A stretch of 64,000 bases of DNA from Heliopora coerulea (Eukaryota > Cnidaria > Anthozoa > Scleralcyonacea > Helioporidae), in NCBI GenBank assembly GCA_030142905.1, contig JASJOG010000093.1, positions 1-64,000 of the forward strand. Reading direction: 5' to 3'. Made by a program: the position numbers and the translations under genes. Below are positions 33,739 to 45,700 of this stretch, in pieces. The notes beneath the pieces were generated by a model. That model worked only from the letters and a program-made list of their open reading frames with translations, was not told the origin of the DNA and searched no databases. Every line of letters starts with the position of its first letter. Positions within the stretch are counted from its first letter, which is position 1.

Positions 33739-36700
33739 ATGGCCACAGGATATCACCAGCCTTACAGAGGTTTTTCACGAGGTAATCCCAGGGGACGCGG
33801 CAGAGGACGACGATCTCAACATGGAGACCGTTTGAGTGGAACCGTCATCCTGGGCTTTAATGCGTTACAAAAACTTCGAGAAAAAGATCCAGATGATATT
33901 GTTCTGGATCTTGCCTCCGATAAATGTCTTCCCGCTTTTCGGGCGTTATTGGGAAGGACAGATCTCTCACAAGAGATGGTAGAGCTGGTTATGGAAGTGC
34001 TAGCGAGAAGTTGTGACAGCAATAGTCCGCAGTATTTCAATAAGCTTGTGGTGGAGATCCCCAAATCCTTGTTTGTTATTTTGAATCTCAAAACTTATAT
34101 AACACGGATGTGCATGCAAAGAAACATCACTGGAAATTCTAAGTTGTTTCTTCAGCGCACCGTAAGGTTATTCAGCGAAATCCTGAAAAGAATTCCCAGT
34201 TCGTTTGAGTCGCTTCCTTTGGGGGATTTAGAGCAAACGGTAAACCTGCTGGCCGCACAACGACAAATCGACGCCGAAATGATTCAAAATGTTGAACAGC
34301 TCAGAATTATCAAGGAGGAGTCCCTGGAAAAAGAAAGACGCAAAGAAGAGCTGGAAGCGCAAAGGAGAAATCGTGGTCGTAATCCAGGTACGTGATGTAC
34401 ACAAAGTTCAGTTGGATCAACCTAGAGAACTGAAAAGCAAGGTTATCCCTGAACTATCACCCTGACAGTTAAAGAATTTGCATATTGTAACTGTTCGTGT
34501 GTTTGTTCGATTGTTTTGGGAAAAGGATTGGGAAGAGAATGAACACGAACGTTCTCAAAAAAGTTTTCCTTCGGCGACACGTTCCCTAAACGATCCTGTA
34601 CGTTACAATTTTGAAACAAGTTATAATGTAAGGCCGCAATTTTTTTGAAAACCAACTTATTTCAACTATTAAACCAAAATTATTTCATCAAATACATGTA
34701 GTACTGTAACGGGCTGGTCTTACCTCTTCGTTCATGCAGAGGAACGAGGCGAATACCCGGTGAAAAAAAGTACTAAAACACAAATAGAAGACAGAGAGTT
34801 ATCTAAAGGTTAAGAAGAGGCTTAAAATTGATTTGGTTTCATTGAGTTTGATTTATTCAGTTTTCTCACTCTTTTGTGAACAAATTATTCCGACAGGCTA
34901 GACGCCCAAATACTCGGGATCCGAAGACCTACGATTTAAAGTCGTATCCGAAAAGACGCGAAATAAGTCTTATCATTTATAGATGTTGACACAAAGGCAG
35001 CACTTTCTTCGACCTTACTTTACGATCTTGGGTGTTGTTCTGACAAAGAAGCGAACCCAAGTCTTCTCATTCGGGAATTAGCTGTGGTGACTACAACACA
35101 CATCACCTTACCATGATACTCTTTGGAACTAACTTTAGGAGCGAACCTGGGTCTCCAGGCTAGGCATTAAGTGTGGCGACCGCTACAACACATCACTTTA
35201 TCATGACGAACACATTTAAACTAACTCTATAGTACTTAGCGTGATGTACAAGTCAGTGTTTTACATCCCGAGCTCTTCTTTCTCCTCTTTCCGAATTGAA
35301 AACACTAACTCCGTTTACTAAGGAAATTCCTTGAAATGATGACTGGATATCTTTGGATATAGGAAGAGAACCGGTCGGACCTCCACCAGAAGATTTCCGT
35401 GAAATGACTATCATTCCTCAATACGAAGACATTTACTCCCAGAAGGAGCCATATTTGAGAAAGAACATCGTAGAGGGCCGATATGATGACTTGGATCATT
35501 ACTTAGACGTGCAGTTTCGACTTCTGCGTGAAGATTTTCTGCGCCCTTTGCGCGAAGGCATTGTGAATTTGGTCTCTCATGGGATCGAGGAAAAACAAGG
35601 AATGTTTAAAGATATCCGAGTGTACAAGAACGTGAAGATTTTGTACCCCGAGTGCTCCAATTCAGGATTGCTTCATCATATTGAATTTGATAACTCAAGA
35701 CTGAAACGCGTGCGGTGGGAGAACAGCAAACGGCTGATCTTCGGCTCTCTTCTTTGTCTCTCCAAGGATAATTTTCAGACTTTTGTTTTTGCGACTGTGG
35801 CCAACAGAGATCCCAGAGAACTTGGACATGTGAGTTCAGTTTTAAGTTTTTCAAAGCTATTAGGCTGGATTTTGATTTAAGCTTGATAATCACAACTAGA
35901 TGACCGAGTTTGAGATTCGTACTTTTGAAATATACATCCGATATCAGTAATAGCAACAACAACAACCACAATACCAGCAGCAACAACAACAATAACAATA
36001 ACAACCACAGTAACAATAATAAAAGCAACAACAACAACCACAGTAACAACAACCATAGTAACAACAACCACAGCAACAGCAACCACAGTAACAACAACAA
36101 CAACCACAACAACAACAACCACAATACCAGCAGCAACAAATGCAGCAACGACAACAACAAATGCGACAATGACATCAGCAACAACAGCAACGAACAACGA
36201 CAATGACAACAACAACAACAATGGCAACAACACATCTTCCAGATTCCTACATAGTAAAAACACTAAAATTACATCTTTGCTACAAATCAATGCAGTTTTT
36301 TGTCTTGTCAGGGTAAAGTTACCGTTCAGTTCATGGATTCAACATTTGATACCCAAGACTTCTCCCGCAAAAACATCTACCAAATGGTTGAAACCACTGC
36401 ATACTTTGAAGCCTACAGTCCTATTTTAACTGGTTTGCAACAAACAAAAGCTGATGATCTGCCATTTCAGGTACTAGTAAAAGCGCTTTTTTCAAATATT
36501 TTATGCAGGGGATTATAGTTAAGTGTCAGCATGTGATAAAAGTATTCATTCGTGTCACCAGTCAAAATCAGAATTGTTGATTTTATGGTCCTTTTGCCTT
36601 GTAAATCACCCAACTGTGGCTTTTGTTTTTCAGAGATATCTGGTAGAATGCAACAGGGAAATTAACCCACCAAAATATCTAGTTCACAATCGCTTTAGGG

Positions 36701-36796
36701 TACAAGCCCCAAGTTTCGATTTTTCTTCGATCCTATGTGACGCTGTTTCTTCGGAGCGTTCCTACACTAGCAGATTTCGACAGCTTTCTCTACATG
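33739..36796 (+). CDS. ZNFX1: ZNFX1-like gene 1, exons 1-4: RG-rich N terminus and conserved N-terminal module
   Basis: Exon 1 opens with [15 protein letters not shown] and an arginine/glycine-rich run to about residue 30, a typical disordered RNA-contacting tail that human ZNFX1 also has. It continues into a helical region ([18 protein letters not shown]). Exon 2 reads [20 protein letters not shown], matching human [20 protein letters not shown]. Exon 3 reads [17 protein letters not shown], matching human [15 protein letters not shown]. Exon 4 starts [16 protein letters not shown]. Exon 1 ends at a GTACGT donor. Confidence 0.9.
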
Positions 36797-39700
36797 GTAG
36801 GTGAATGTATCTCTTTCCATTAATCAATATGAGGGAAAAAAACGTAATTTTAAGTTGTGCTTGCACAAAGGCAAAAGCAAGATATAAAGACCACTCTGTT
36901 GGTGAGTGCTAACGAACAATGAAAGGCAGTGTCGAAAAACAGTTGCATGACTGGTTCACGTTCACGTACATGTTGAAGTAGTGCATGAATATTTCGTGAA
37001 ATAAAAGAAACTGATTGGAACGATTGATATTTAGGAACTGACTACATTGAGAATTTGTGCCCGGGTCACGAATTCCCTTTGAAAATTATCCCGCGATTTC
37101 TTGTCTAACGAATATTTCAACCCAGTTAGCTGGCCTGAAATTCTCCCAAGTAACCAGCACCATAGATAAACTTACAAACAGCTATGGACACGTTTCAAAA
37201 GATTGATTCGGTGGTGAAGGTTGCAAAAACAGTGATAAGACGATTGTTTATCTTTCAGATCCCTACAACGCTGCCCAATATAATAATGTTCCCGTATTAG
37301 AAGCACACCGATGGCCAAGCAAAGAACGTTTGGGTGTTGATGAATCCCAATATAAAGCACTGCAGATTGCGTTAACGAAAGAAGTTGCTGTCATCCAAGG
37401 ACCTCCAGGAACCGGAAAAACCTACCTTGGTTTAAAGGTTTGATAGTGTTCCCATAATCTGTACTGTTGTAGGAATTTGTTCTTAGTGGCAAAGCAATTT
37501 AGAAACTATTTATCTCTGGGAGTTTGGACAACGAGTGTTATAATCTTTCGATTTTCGAATAATCGCTACAATCGCGCCTGGCGAGATAGAAATTCATGTA
37601 TATAAAATTAAAACTGGATCTCAGGAACCGATTCGTTAAGGAAAGATGATTTAAATTTTAGCATGCCAATAGATTAAAAAAAATGACAAGAAAAACTATA
37701 CCGAATCAATGGGAAGCGGCGATTTGAACATGTATAAACGGAAATCCTGGAGCATGAGGGGTTACATCTCCCCATATTTTAGCAAAGTGCGGATCATCCA
37801 CTCTAGTCTACTGGTCTGTTGAAGTCAGAAAACGAGTAAAGTATATAATTTATTAACCTTTTCAGAGAATCTGCTGGACTCATACTTAAGTTCCATGTTG
37901 TGCCATTCTTTACCATTTTTTACTAAACTCTGGGAGGCAATATATCGTACCAAAGGCTTTAAAGGGTCGAGCGAAAAATTTCTTAAGTTTAAATGATGGG
38001 TCAGTTATGTTATGTTGTCACTCTTTGTTTAAATGATTTACAACCGGCCATTACTTGCTTATTCCTTAAAAATCTTAGTGATAACATGGAAAACTGGCTT
38101 CACCTGGACTGGATTTACAGAGATTTATTTTCTTGAGGTACTAACGTCTAAAATACGATTCTGTAGATTGCTAAAATCTTGCTCAATAACACAGAAAAAT
38201 GGATCCAGGGTTTGCCGACCGTTATTGGACGACATCGAGAGGTTAACCAAACACCCATCCTGGTCATATGTTACACCAACCATGCCTTGGACCAGTTTCT
38301 AGAAGGAATTTATGATTTTCATGGAAACCAAGAGAATAAAATTGTCCGCATCGGTGGACGCAGCAAAAGTGAGAAGCTCAAAGAGTGTAATTTAAGTGCT
38401 ATCAAGTACAGAAGCAGCAAGAAAGCGCCAACTTATGTGAGAAGAAGCATGTTTGAAGTGTATAACAAGCTTGAAGGAGTTAGAAGTAGGTTACTTAAAC
38501 ATATGTCAGAGCATATCAAATGATACTGGTTCCCCGCTCTGCCTGTTGAGCTATCAAGTCCCCAGGGATTGGAGGCGAGTTTTTACCCAACTTAAGTGCA
38601 CGAGATATTCTCGCAACAACTTAATGCTTATCCATGAGAGGATGTGCAGTGTTTCAACTCTATTTCAGAATCATCGTTAGAGATACGTGAACAGAATTTT
38701 TTTTATGATAATCTGACACTGCCAAAGTCAACTGAAAAATGTTGACTCTAGCAGGATTTGAACTCGCACCTTCGGGATACCGGTCCGCCGCTCTACATGT
38801 TGAGCTATCGAGTCCACTGGAATTGGAGGCGAGTTTTTATCCAATTTAAGTGCACGAGATATTCTCGCAACAACTTAATGCTTATCCGTGAGAGGATGTG
38901 GAGTGTTTCAATTCTATTTCACTTTTTCTTATTTGCACTTAAGTTGCATGGCAAATGACCTGGGTGGCATTTGATTGCAAAAAGTTAAAAACAAAATTCT
39001 GTATGAATACTTTTCAATGATTGATGTTGCCCTATAAATGGAATTGATTAAAAAAAGGTCTGCGCAAAAATATTGAAAGTTTTTTTGAGCTCAAAATTTC
39101 ATGGTTACGGTCCACATTCAAGACGTCAAGTTTATAACCTTACTACAAAACCATCAGAACAAACGAGCATAATTTTCAAGTTTCTTTCTCCTTAAATCTC
39201 CATGAGGGTCTCTACGACAATCAAGTCCCGAGGAAATATAGAACTCCGCTCTGCTAGCCTTGGATCGTGCTGTTTTGATATTTGAATTTTGAGGAATGAA
39301 ACAGGCTGACTTTTTATTGCTACAACAATGGTTGTGCTAAGCTGTGCTGATTATATGCTTGTGCTGTGCTTGAGCTTTGTTTTGCTTCGCTTAGCTGTGC
39401 CAGATGGTGTCGTATCAAATTGTACCGTTTAGTTTTGTGCTGGTAACATCACTCTTTTGTTATGCTAGATAAATTGGAAACATCTTCAAATGTATTGAAA
39501 AAATGTTGGCAAAACATTCTATACGAAAAGACTCTGCTACGAACTGGTGTGGTGGACGATAGACACTATCGTTCTCTCATGAAGCCGTTCATGACTTTTG
39601 GAGACGGTCAACCAGAGCAAGGATCCGTAGTCCTGCAGTGGCTTAATCTTGTGGCTGCGGAAATGGAGATGCGTCAGGGTAATACTGAACCGTAATGACC

Positions 39701-42700
39701 TACTGATTTAACGTTAACGAGGGAGGAAGGGATGCACGGAGGCAGGGGCGTAGTTAACCCATTTTACTTGGGAGGTTGTCCAACTTGATTTGCTCGAATC
39801 TTGTATCCTTTTAAAAAACTGCCCGAATTTAATTTGACGCACAACCAGGCCATGTATGGTGTACCCTCCCCTCTGCAGCCCTAATACGTAAGTTAAATAT
39901 AAACTAGTACCCAAAAGGGGTTTCGACCTACCTTACCAAACCAAGTTTGGCCGAATTATTATCTACTTTTTTCCCGAATTTTCTGGGGTTTTTTAAAACT
40001 TTGGGGGATGTCACAGCCCCCCATAAACTACGCCCTTGCAGGGAGGGAGGGAAAGAAGAAGTGAAAGGACTAGGTAAGGAGAGGGGAGAAGAACTAGGTA
40101 AAACAAAGAAAAGAGAGAAGACAACGAAAAGGAAGAAAAGAGGAAAGGAAGGAAGTATGGAAGGAAGGATGGAAGGAAGGAAGGAAGGAAGGAAGGAAGG
40201 AAGGAAGGAAGGAAGGAAGGAAGGAAGGAAAGACGTGGGTAGGTAAGTAGGTAGATAGGTTGGCAGTTGGCTTGGTACTTAGGTAGGTAAGCAGGTAGGT
40301 GGTAGGTGGGTAGGTATATTGGTAGGTAGCTACGTTGCTTGCTAGCTTGCTGGTTACGTCTGTAGTTAGTGAGGTAAAAATGGCATTCCCTTGAAATCTC
40401 CTCTCTTGAGTTTCAGCAGTTCCCTCACCCTTTTTACTTTTCAAACACGTCGTTCAATACTGCCAGCGAAACACTCTACTTTTTTATCATTGTTGAGGTA
40501 GGTAGGCAGGTAGGTAAGTAAGTAGGTAAGTTGGCCAGCTGGATAGTTATGTAGATAGGTAGATAGTTTGGTAGGTTGGTGGGTAGATAGGTAAGTTTCT
40601 TTTCTTTTGACCTTCTTAGAAGACGGCTCAAAAGGTTATTTTCTCTGTCGTTTTTAGAAGAAGCAGTGATATTTAGGGAGGACAGCTTGGTGACATTCAA
40701 TGGCAGACAGATGGCAAATTATGAAGGCCTACCATTTGCAGGGACGGACTTCTCTCTCAGTGCGAATATCAAGACAGTACGTGGAGGAAGCATTATCTGC
40801 CGAGTGCCTGAACACATAATATGGGGGAATGACTCAAAAGCTCTCTACGTTGATGCTACTGGTGTTGTCAAATTTACCACTGATCAAAACATCCTTTGTG
40901 AAAGCCACGCGCGTGTAAATGATGACAAATGGCACGAAATAGCTGTTGTATACTCAGATGAAGACAAAAGGTACTTTGTAATTCGGAGATAACATTTACA
41001 TATTGTAACATGGCAATGATTCGTTCTGATAAAAGCAGTGCCAATGAATTTTTAGATTTTAATTTCTTTCCTTCTGAATGAATCCGACCATGTCCTGATT
41101 AGGCAGCTTGTGATACAAGACGACTTTTGGATTATAATAGAACAAACTATTCCTCTACTTCTACCCAAGTATGCTTTCTGGTAGTTTGTTCTGAAGCATC
41201 GTGTTTCCTTAGTTCAGGATATCGACCAGATAGAGTATTCGAGACATTGGGAGATTGGTCACTAGAACACATTTTACACCGAATGGACATAGCCCAAGGA
41301 AAATCTGTCAAGTTATTTATCTCCCATTCTGGGAGATCTGGTCTGCGGAGAGAGGAGAAAAGAAGACGTTTTCGTAGCAGCACGCTACATCAGGTTGATG
41401 CTAAAAGCAGCAAAAAGCTCTGCGGTTTAGAAAGCAATTAAACGGCTTAAATATTTTGAATGTTCCCTTCAGCACTATATCTAGTTTCGCCTCTAACACC
41501 CTACCAACTGACAAAGGAAAAACTTGTTTTAGAAGAAAACATGTTTTATAATCATCGTTAAAACTACTGTATAGTGATTAGGACAAAAATCTGCGTCAAC
41601 CGCACACCCTGATCTGTCCGACCCAGTACGTCCCTATTCAAAACAGACATCCAAAGCATTTTAAAGGAAAAACTAAGGCAGGCATTCTTTCATTTCACAG
41701 GCTTACGCTCTATGTGGACAAGCGGATAGAAAGCATTCAGGCAGTTGATCTTCCAGACGATAATCCGGGGCACACACTCAAAATTGGCTTTGCTCCCATT
41801 CTTTCACCCCAGGTGATAGAAAATTTTGTCGGTACAATGAAGAATTTTGTGTACTATCGAAGTACAAAGTACAGTGAAATAGTGATGGGCAACGGTAAGT
41901 AGAGGAGATTGTTACTTTGCTACAAATTCAAGCTCTGCTTAAGATGTCTTCTCAATGCCACAGGACAACACAGCGCACAGCACGATAACACACGGTAGGA
42001 CAAGCCGTAACACAACAACACGCGGTACTATCCAACTCAGCAATACAGTATTTAACAAAATAATGTACGAGTTATAAATACATGAATATAACTAAAATAC
42101 ATACATAACCACATGTACCCATGGACAACTACGTGCATACGTTGGTACAAACGAACATGCGTAAGTACAGACATAAACATACATATATACAGTGGGAGTC
42201 AAAAGTCTGAGTCCAGTCAATATGCTTTTGTCTTTTATTGATATACAATATATTTTGACACGACACAGCACTATATGTGTGTAATTTTAGTATTTACATC
42301 AACATTGGAATTGAGTGCATTGTATTAGCCAAGTAAACATTACTTTAATATTTTGTGACCTACTTTTGCTTTTAAAACAGCTTTAACTCTTCCTAGCATA
42401 GAGTCAACAAGATTTCTGAGTACTGCTGGTTTAAGGTTATTCCAGCATTGATTAAGGACATCCCATAGGTTGTGGGATCATGTTTCGGTTTCTCTCGTTT
42501 CAAATATTCCTATAAATTCTCAGAAGGGTTTAGACCCAAAGATTGAGTTGGAAAATCCATAATGACCAGATCACCTTTCTCTTCCTTCTTAAATCATTTT
42601 TACACATGTGGGGAGTGTGTTTCGGATCATTATCTTGTTGCAACACAAAACCCCTTCCGCACAACCTTAATCTAGATTGTATGGCTCGTCTTTGAAGGAT

Positions 42701-45700
42701 GAAGTGATATTTTTGCTTTGAAAGAGTGTTCTTAATTCTTTAAAGATCACCAACACCATTATAACTAAAGCAGCCCCAAACCTGAATGTTCCCACCACCA
42801 TGTTTCACTGTTGGCTTGAGGCAAGAATTTATCAATCTCTCATTCTTTCTACGTCTAACATAAATGCGACGGTTATTTCCGTATATTTCAAATTTTGATT
42901 TATCTGCGAAAAGAACATTTTTCGAATCTTCTTTAGTGTAACGCCTGTATTTTCTGGCCCATAGCCACCGTTTCCATTTGTTTCGGGATCTTAGCAATGG
43001 TTTTAAGACAGCCACTCTTCCATGTAGACCACATGCATTTAGTCTCCTTTTCACTGTTGATCTGCTTATTGTTTTTTCTCGAGTTTCATTAACTATTGAT
43101 TGGATGTTACCAGCCGTTGCAGTTCTGTTACGTAAGGAAGTTGTCTTAATGTACTGATCCTCCTTCAAAGTGGTACCTCTTGGATTTCCAGATTTTGTTT
43201 TTTCAGAATAGGATTTTGTTCCTCGAAACTCTTCCAAAGTTCGCTGCACGACACCCTTTGAAACCCCTATCTTTTCAGCAATTTTGCGTTGTCAAAAACC
43301 TTCATTACTCAGTGCAATTATTTGACCTCTTATTCCTTCACTGAGTTCTTTTGCCATCTTTGGTCCAGCTACACATCACAGAGACTTTATGTAAATTACA
43401 GCACGTGTTTGATAACTCAAAAATTAAAAGGAAGCCAAGTGGAAGCATTTACTGATAAAAATCCGCATGTGTAAATCAATAAATAAATTTTTCTCTACAT
43501 GAAACATGATTTATCATAGACTGAGGGAAAAAAATACGACTGGACTCAGACTTTTGGCCCCCACTGTACATACATGTTCGTTCCGAGCTGCACTGATGAG
43601 CTGTGGCACAGCGAAACGTACGTCTGCAGATTGAACATATATACATACATATATAACTTTAATAAAGTTAGAAGAGCGTTTGCTACTCGGAGTTTCACGT
43701 GTCTACAACACGATCATCAGGCAACTGACAGTTCGCTTCTACTATTCATTTACATAATATGGGTCAATTTGACCCATAGAGAATTTGACAATTTGACCCA
43801 TATTATGTGAATGAATAGTAGAAGCGAACTGTCAGTTGCCTGATGATCGTGTTGTAGACACGTGAAACTCCGAGTAGCAAACGCTCTTCTAACTTTATTA
43901 AAGTTATTTCGCTCTACCTACATGGTATCGAGCACTCTCAAACCAATCGTCAACTGTTTCTTGTATGATACACTTTTGCTTTTGCTTTACATACATATAT
44001 ACATACATATATACATACATACATACATACATACATACATACATACATACATACATACATGTAAGCATGTATGAATGTATGTATGGCTATGTTTGCATAG
44101 ATGCAGATGTACGTATCTGAATATGTACATACATTACCTACTTACGGAGTAAGCGTGAGCTCTGTAGTAGCGAAATATCGGCCCACACATTGTACATATA
44201 TTACTTAAAACACATCTTCAAACCATGTAGCATGATATAACGCAGCAATAGGATAAAACATTCTCTACGTAAGTTATACAGTAAACAAAACGGCACACAA
44301 TACCAACGCAAGCACAGAACAGTGCAACCAGAACAGTGAAACAAAATTCTAAGAAATTGACAACAACTAAACAATTTATGAATCAAATGATTGCATTTAA
44401 TCTTCCGTCAGTAAACGTGGAGTACGAAATTGAGTTCATGCAAGAGCAAAGGAAAGTGGACGATGCAGACGACATGTTGGATAAGCTAACAGTGAGAAGT
44501 ACACCTAAAGTAGACGATTTTGATGTCGTCGACCTTTCAAAATTGGTTAACTCCTCGGGAGAGTGGCAGGTGCAAGATAAAAGACGAGCGAGGAACAAAA
44601 TAACCTTTGAAATACGAAAACAATTGCAAAGTGAAGATGTGATGTCCGACACAGAAGCCTCGAGAATTCGAGACGTCTGGACCTTGCAAATTCGAGATCG
44701 CTGGCGCCTGTACCGCAAGTGGGTGAAAGATATTAGTCAACAGCATCAAAACACAATCACAGCGGTGCAAGACGAGTATAAGAAAGGAATGATAGAGCTT
44801 CAGGAGTTACGGAATGCACAAAGTTATGAACTTCTTCGTGAGGCTCATGTCATAGGAATGACTACTACAGGTAAATCAATGAATGACCGCGTTTTTTTTT
44901 GACAGCGTTTAATTTGTTCAACAACCTTGACGAAATGCACGTGTTAATCACACTTCACAGACAAGGCGACTTCAGTCCATTGCATTCAGCAAATGTACGC
45001 ATGCATGTGTGCAAACATGTGTATACCTTGGTAGGTAGGAAGATAGAAAGGTAGGAAGGTGGGTAGGTAGGTGGGTTGTTGGTCAAGTAAGTAGGTAAGT
45101 AGGTAGGTAGGCAGGCAGGTAGATGAGTAGGTATGTTGTTTGGTGGGGGTGTAGGGGGTATATAGGTTGGTTGGTCGGTGGGCGGTAGGGGGTAGGTAAG
45201 TTGATGCATTGGTAGGTAAGAAGGTACGTTGATCGGTTAGTCTGCTAGTTGGTGTGCAATGCGAATGTAGTTATGTGTAAATATTTATGTATTATATGCA
45301 TGTATCTAACGTGGGTATAAGTGTATGGGTGCATCAAACTTTTTCTTTTTTCGTAATCAAAGGAGCGGCAAAATATCGCGACCTTCTTCATAGAATTAAG
45401 CCAAAGATTACCATCGTTGAAGAAGCTGCTGAAGTATTGGAGTCACACATTGTGACAGCTTTGACAGGAGGGTGTGAACATCTTATTCTGATTGGAGACC
45501 ACAAACAGCTACGTCCGAAACCAACGGTGTTTGACCTGGGAGTAAACTATCAGTTGGACATTTCTCTGTTTGAAAGATTGGTTGAGAATGGTGAGTATAT
45601 TGAGTAAGCAAGCTGTCTAGTTTCTTCAGTTCCATTCTAGGTGTTCTGTATCAACTTTTTCACTGCGGGAGCTTTCCCCCTGAAGAGTAAAATCGTCCGG

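Larger units (their letters stand above)
43653..43907. repeat. 255-bp near-perfect palindrome
   Basis: Arms 43653 to about 43772 and about 43788-43907 are reverse complements, with a short centre around the repeated TTTGACCCATA motif. Each arm contains a hammerhead ribozyme. This fits two Penelope-like terminal segments joined head to head, or a fold-back element. Confidence 0.85.

Noticed and set aside
43985..44062. Regular short repeats as a CRISPR array
   Set aside because: Tetranucleotide microsatellite in an animal intron; no spacers.
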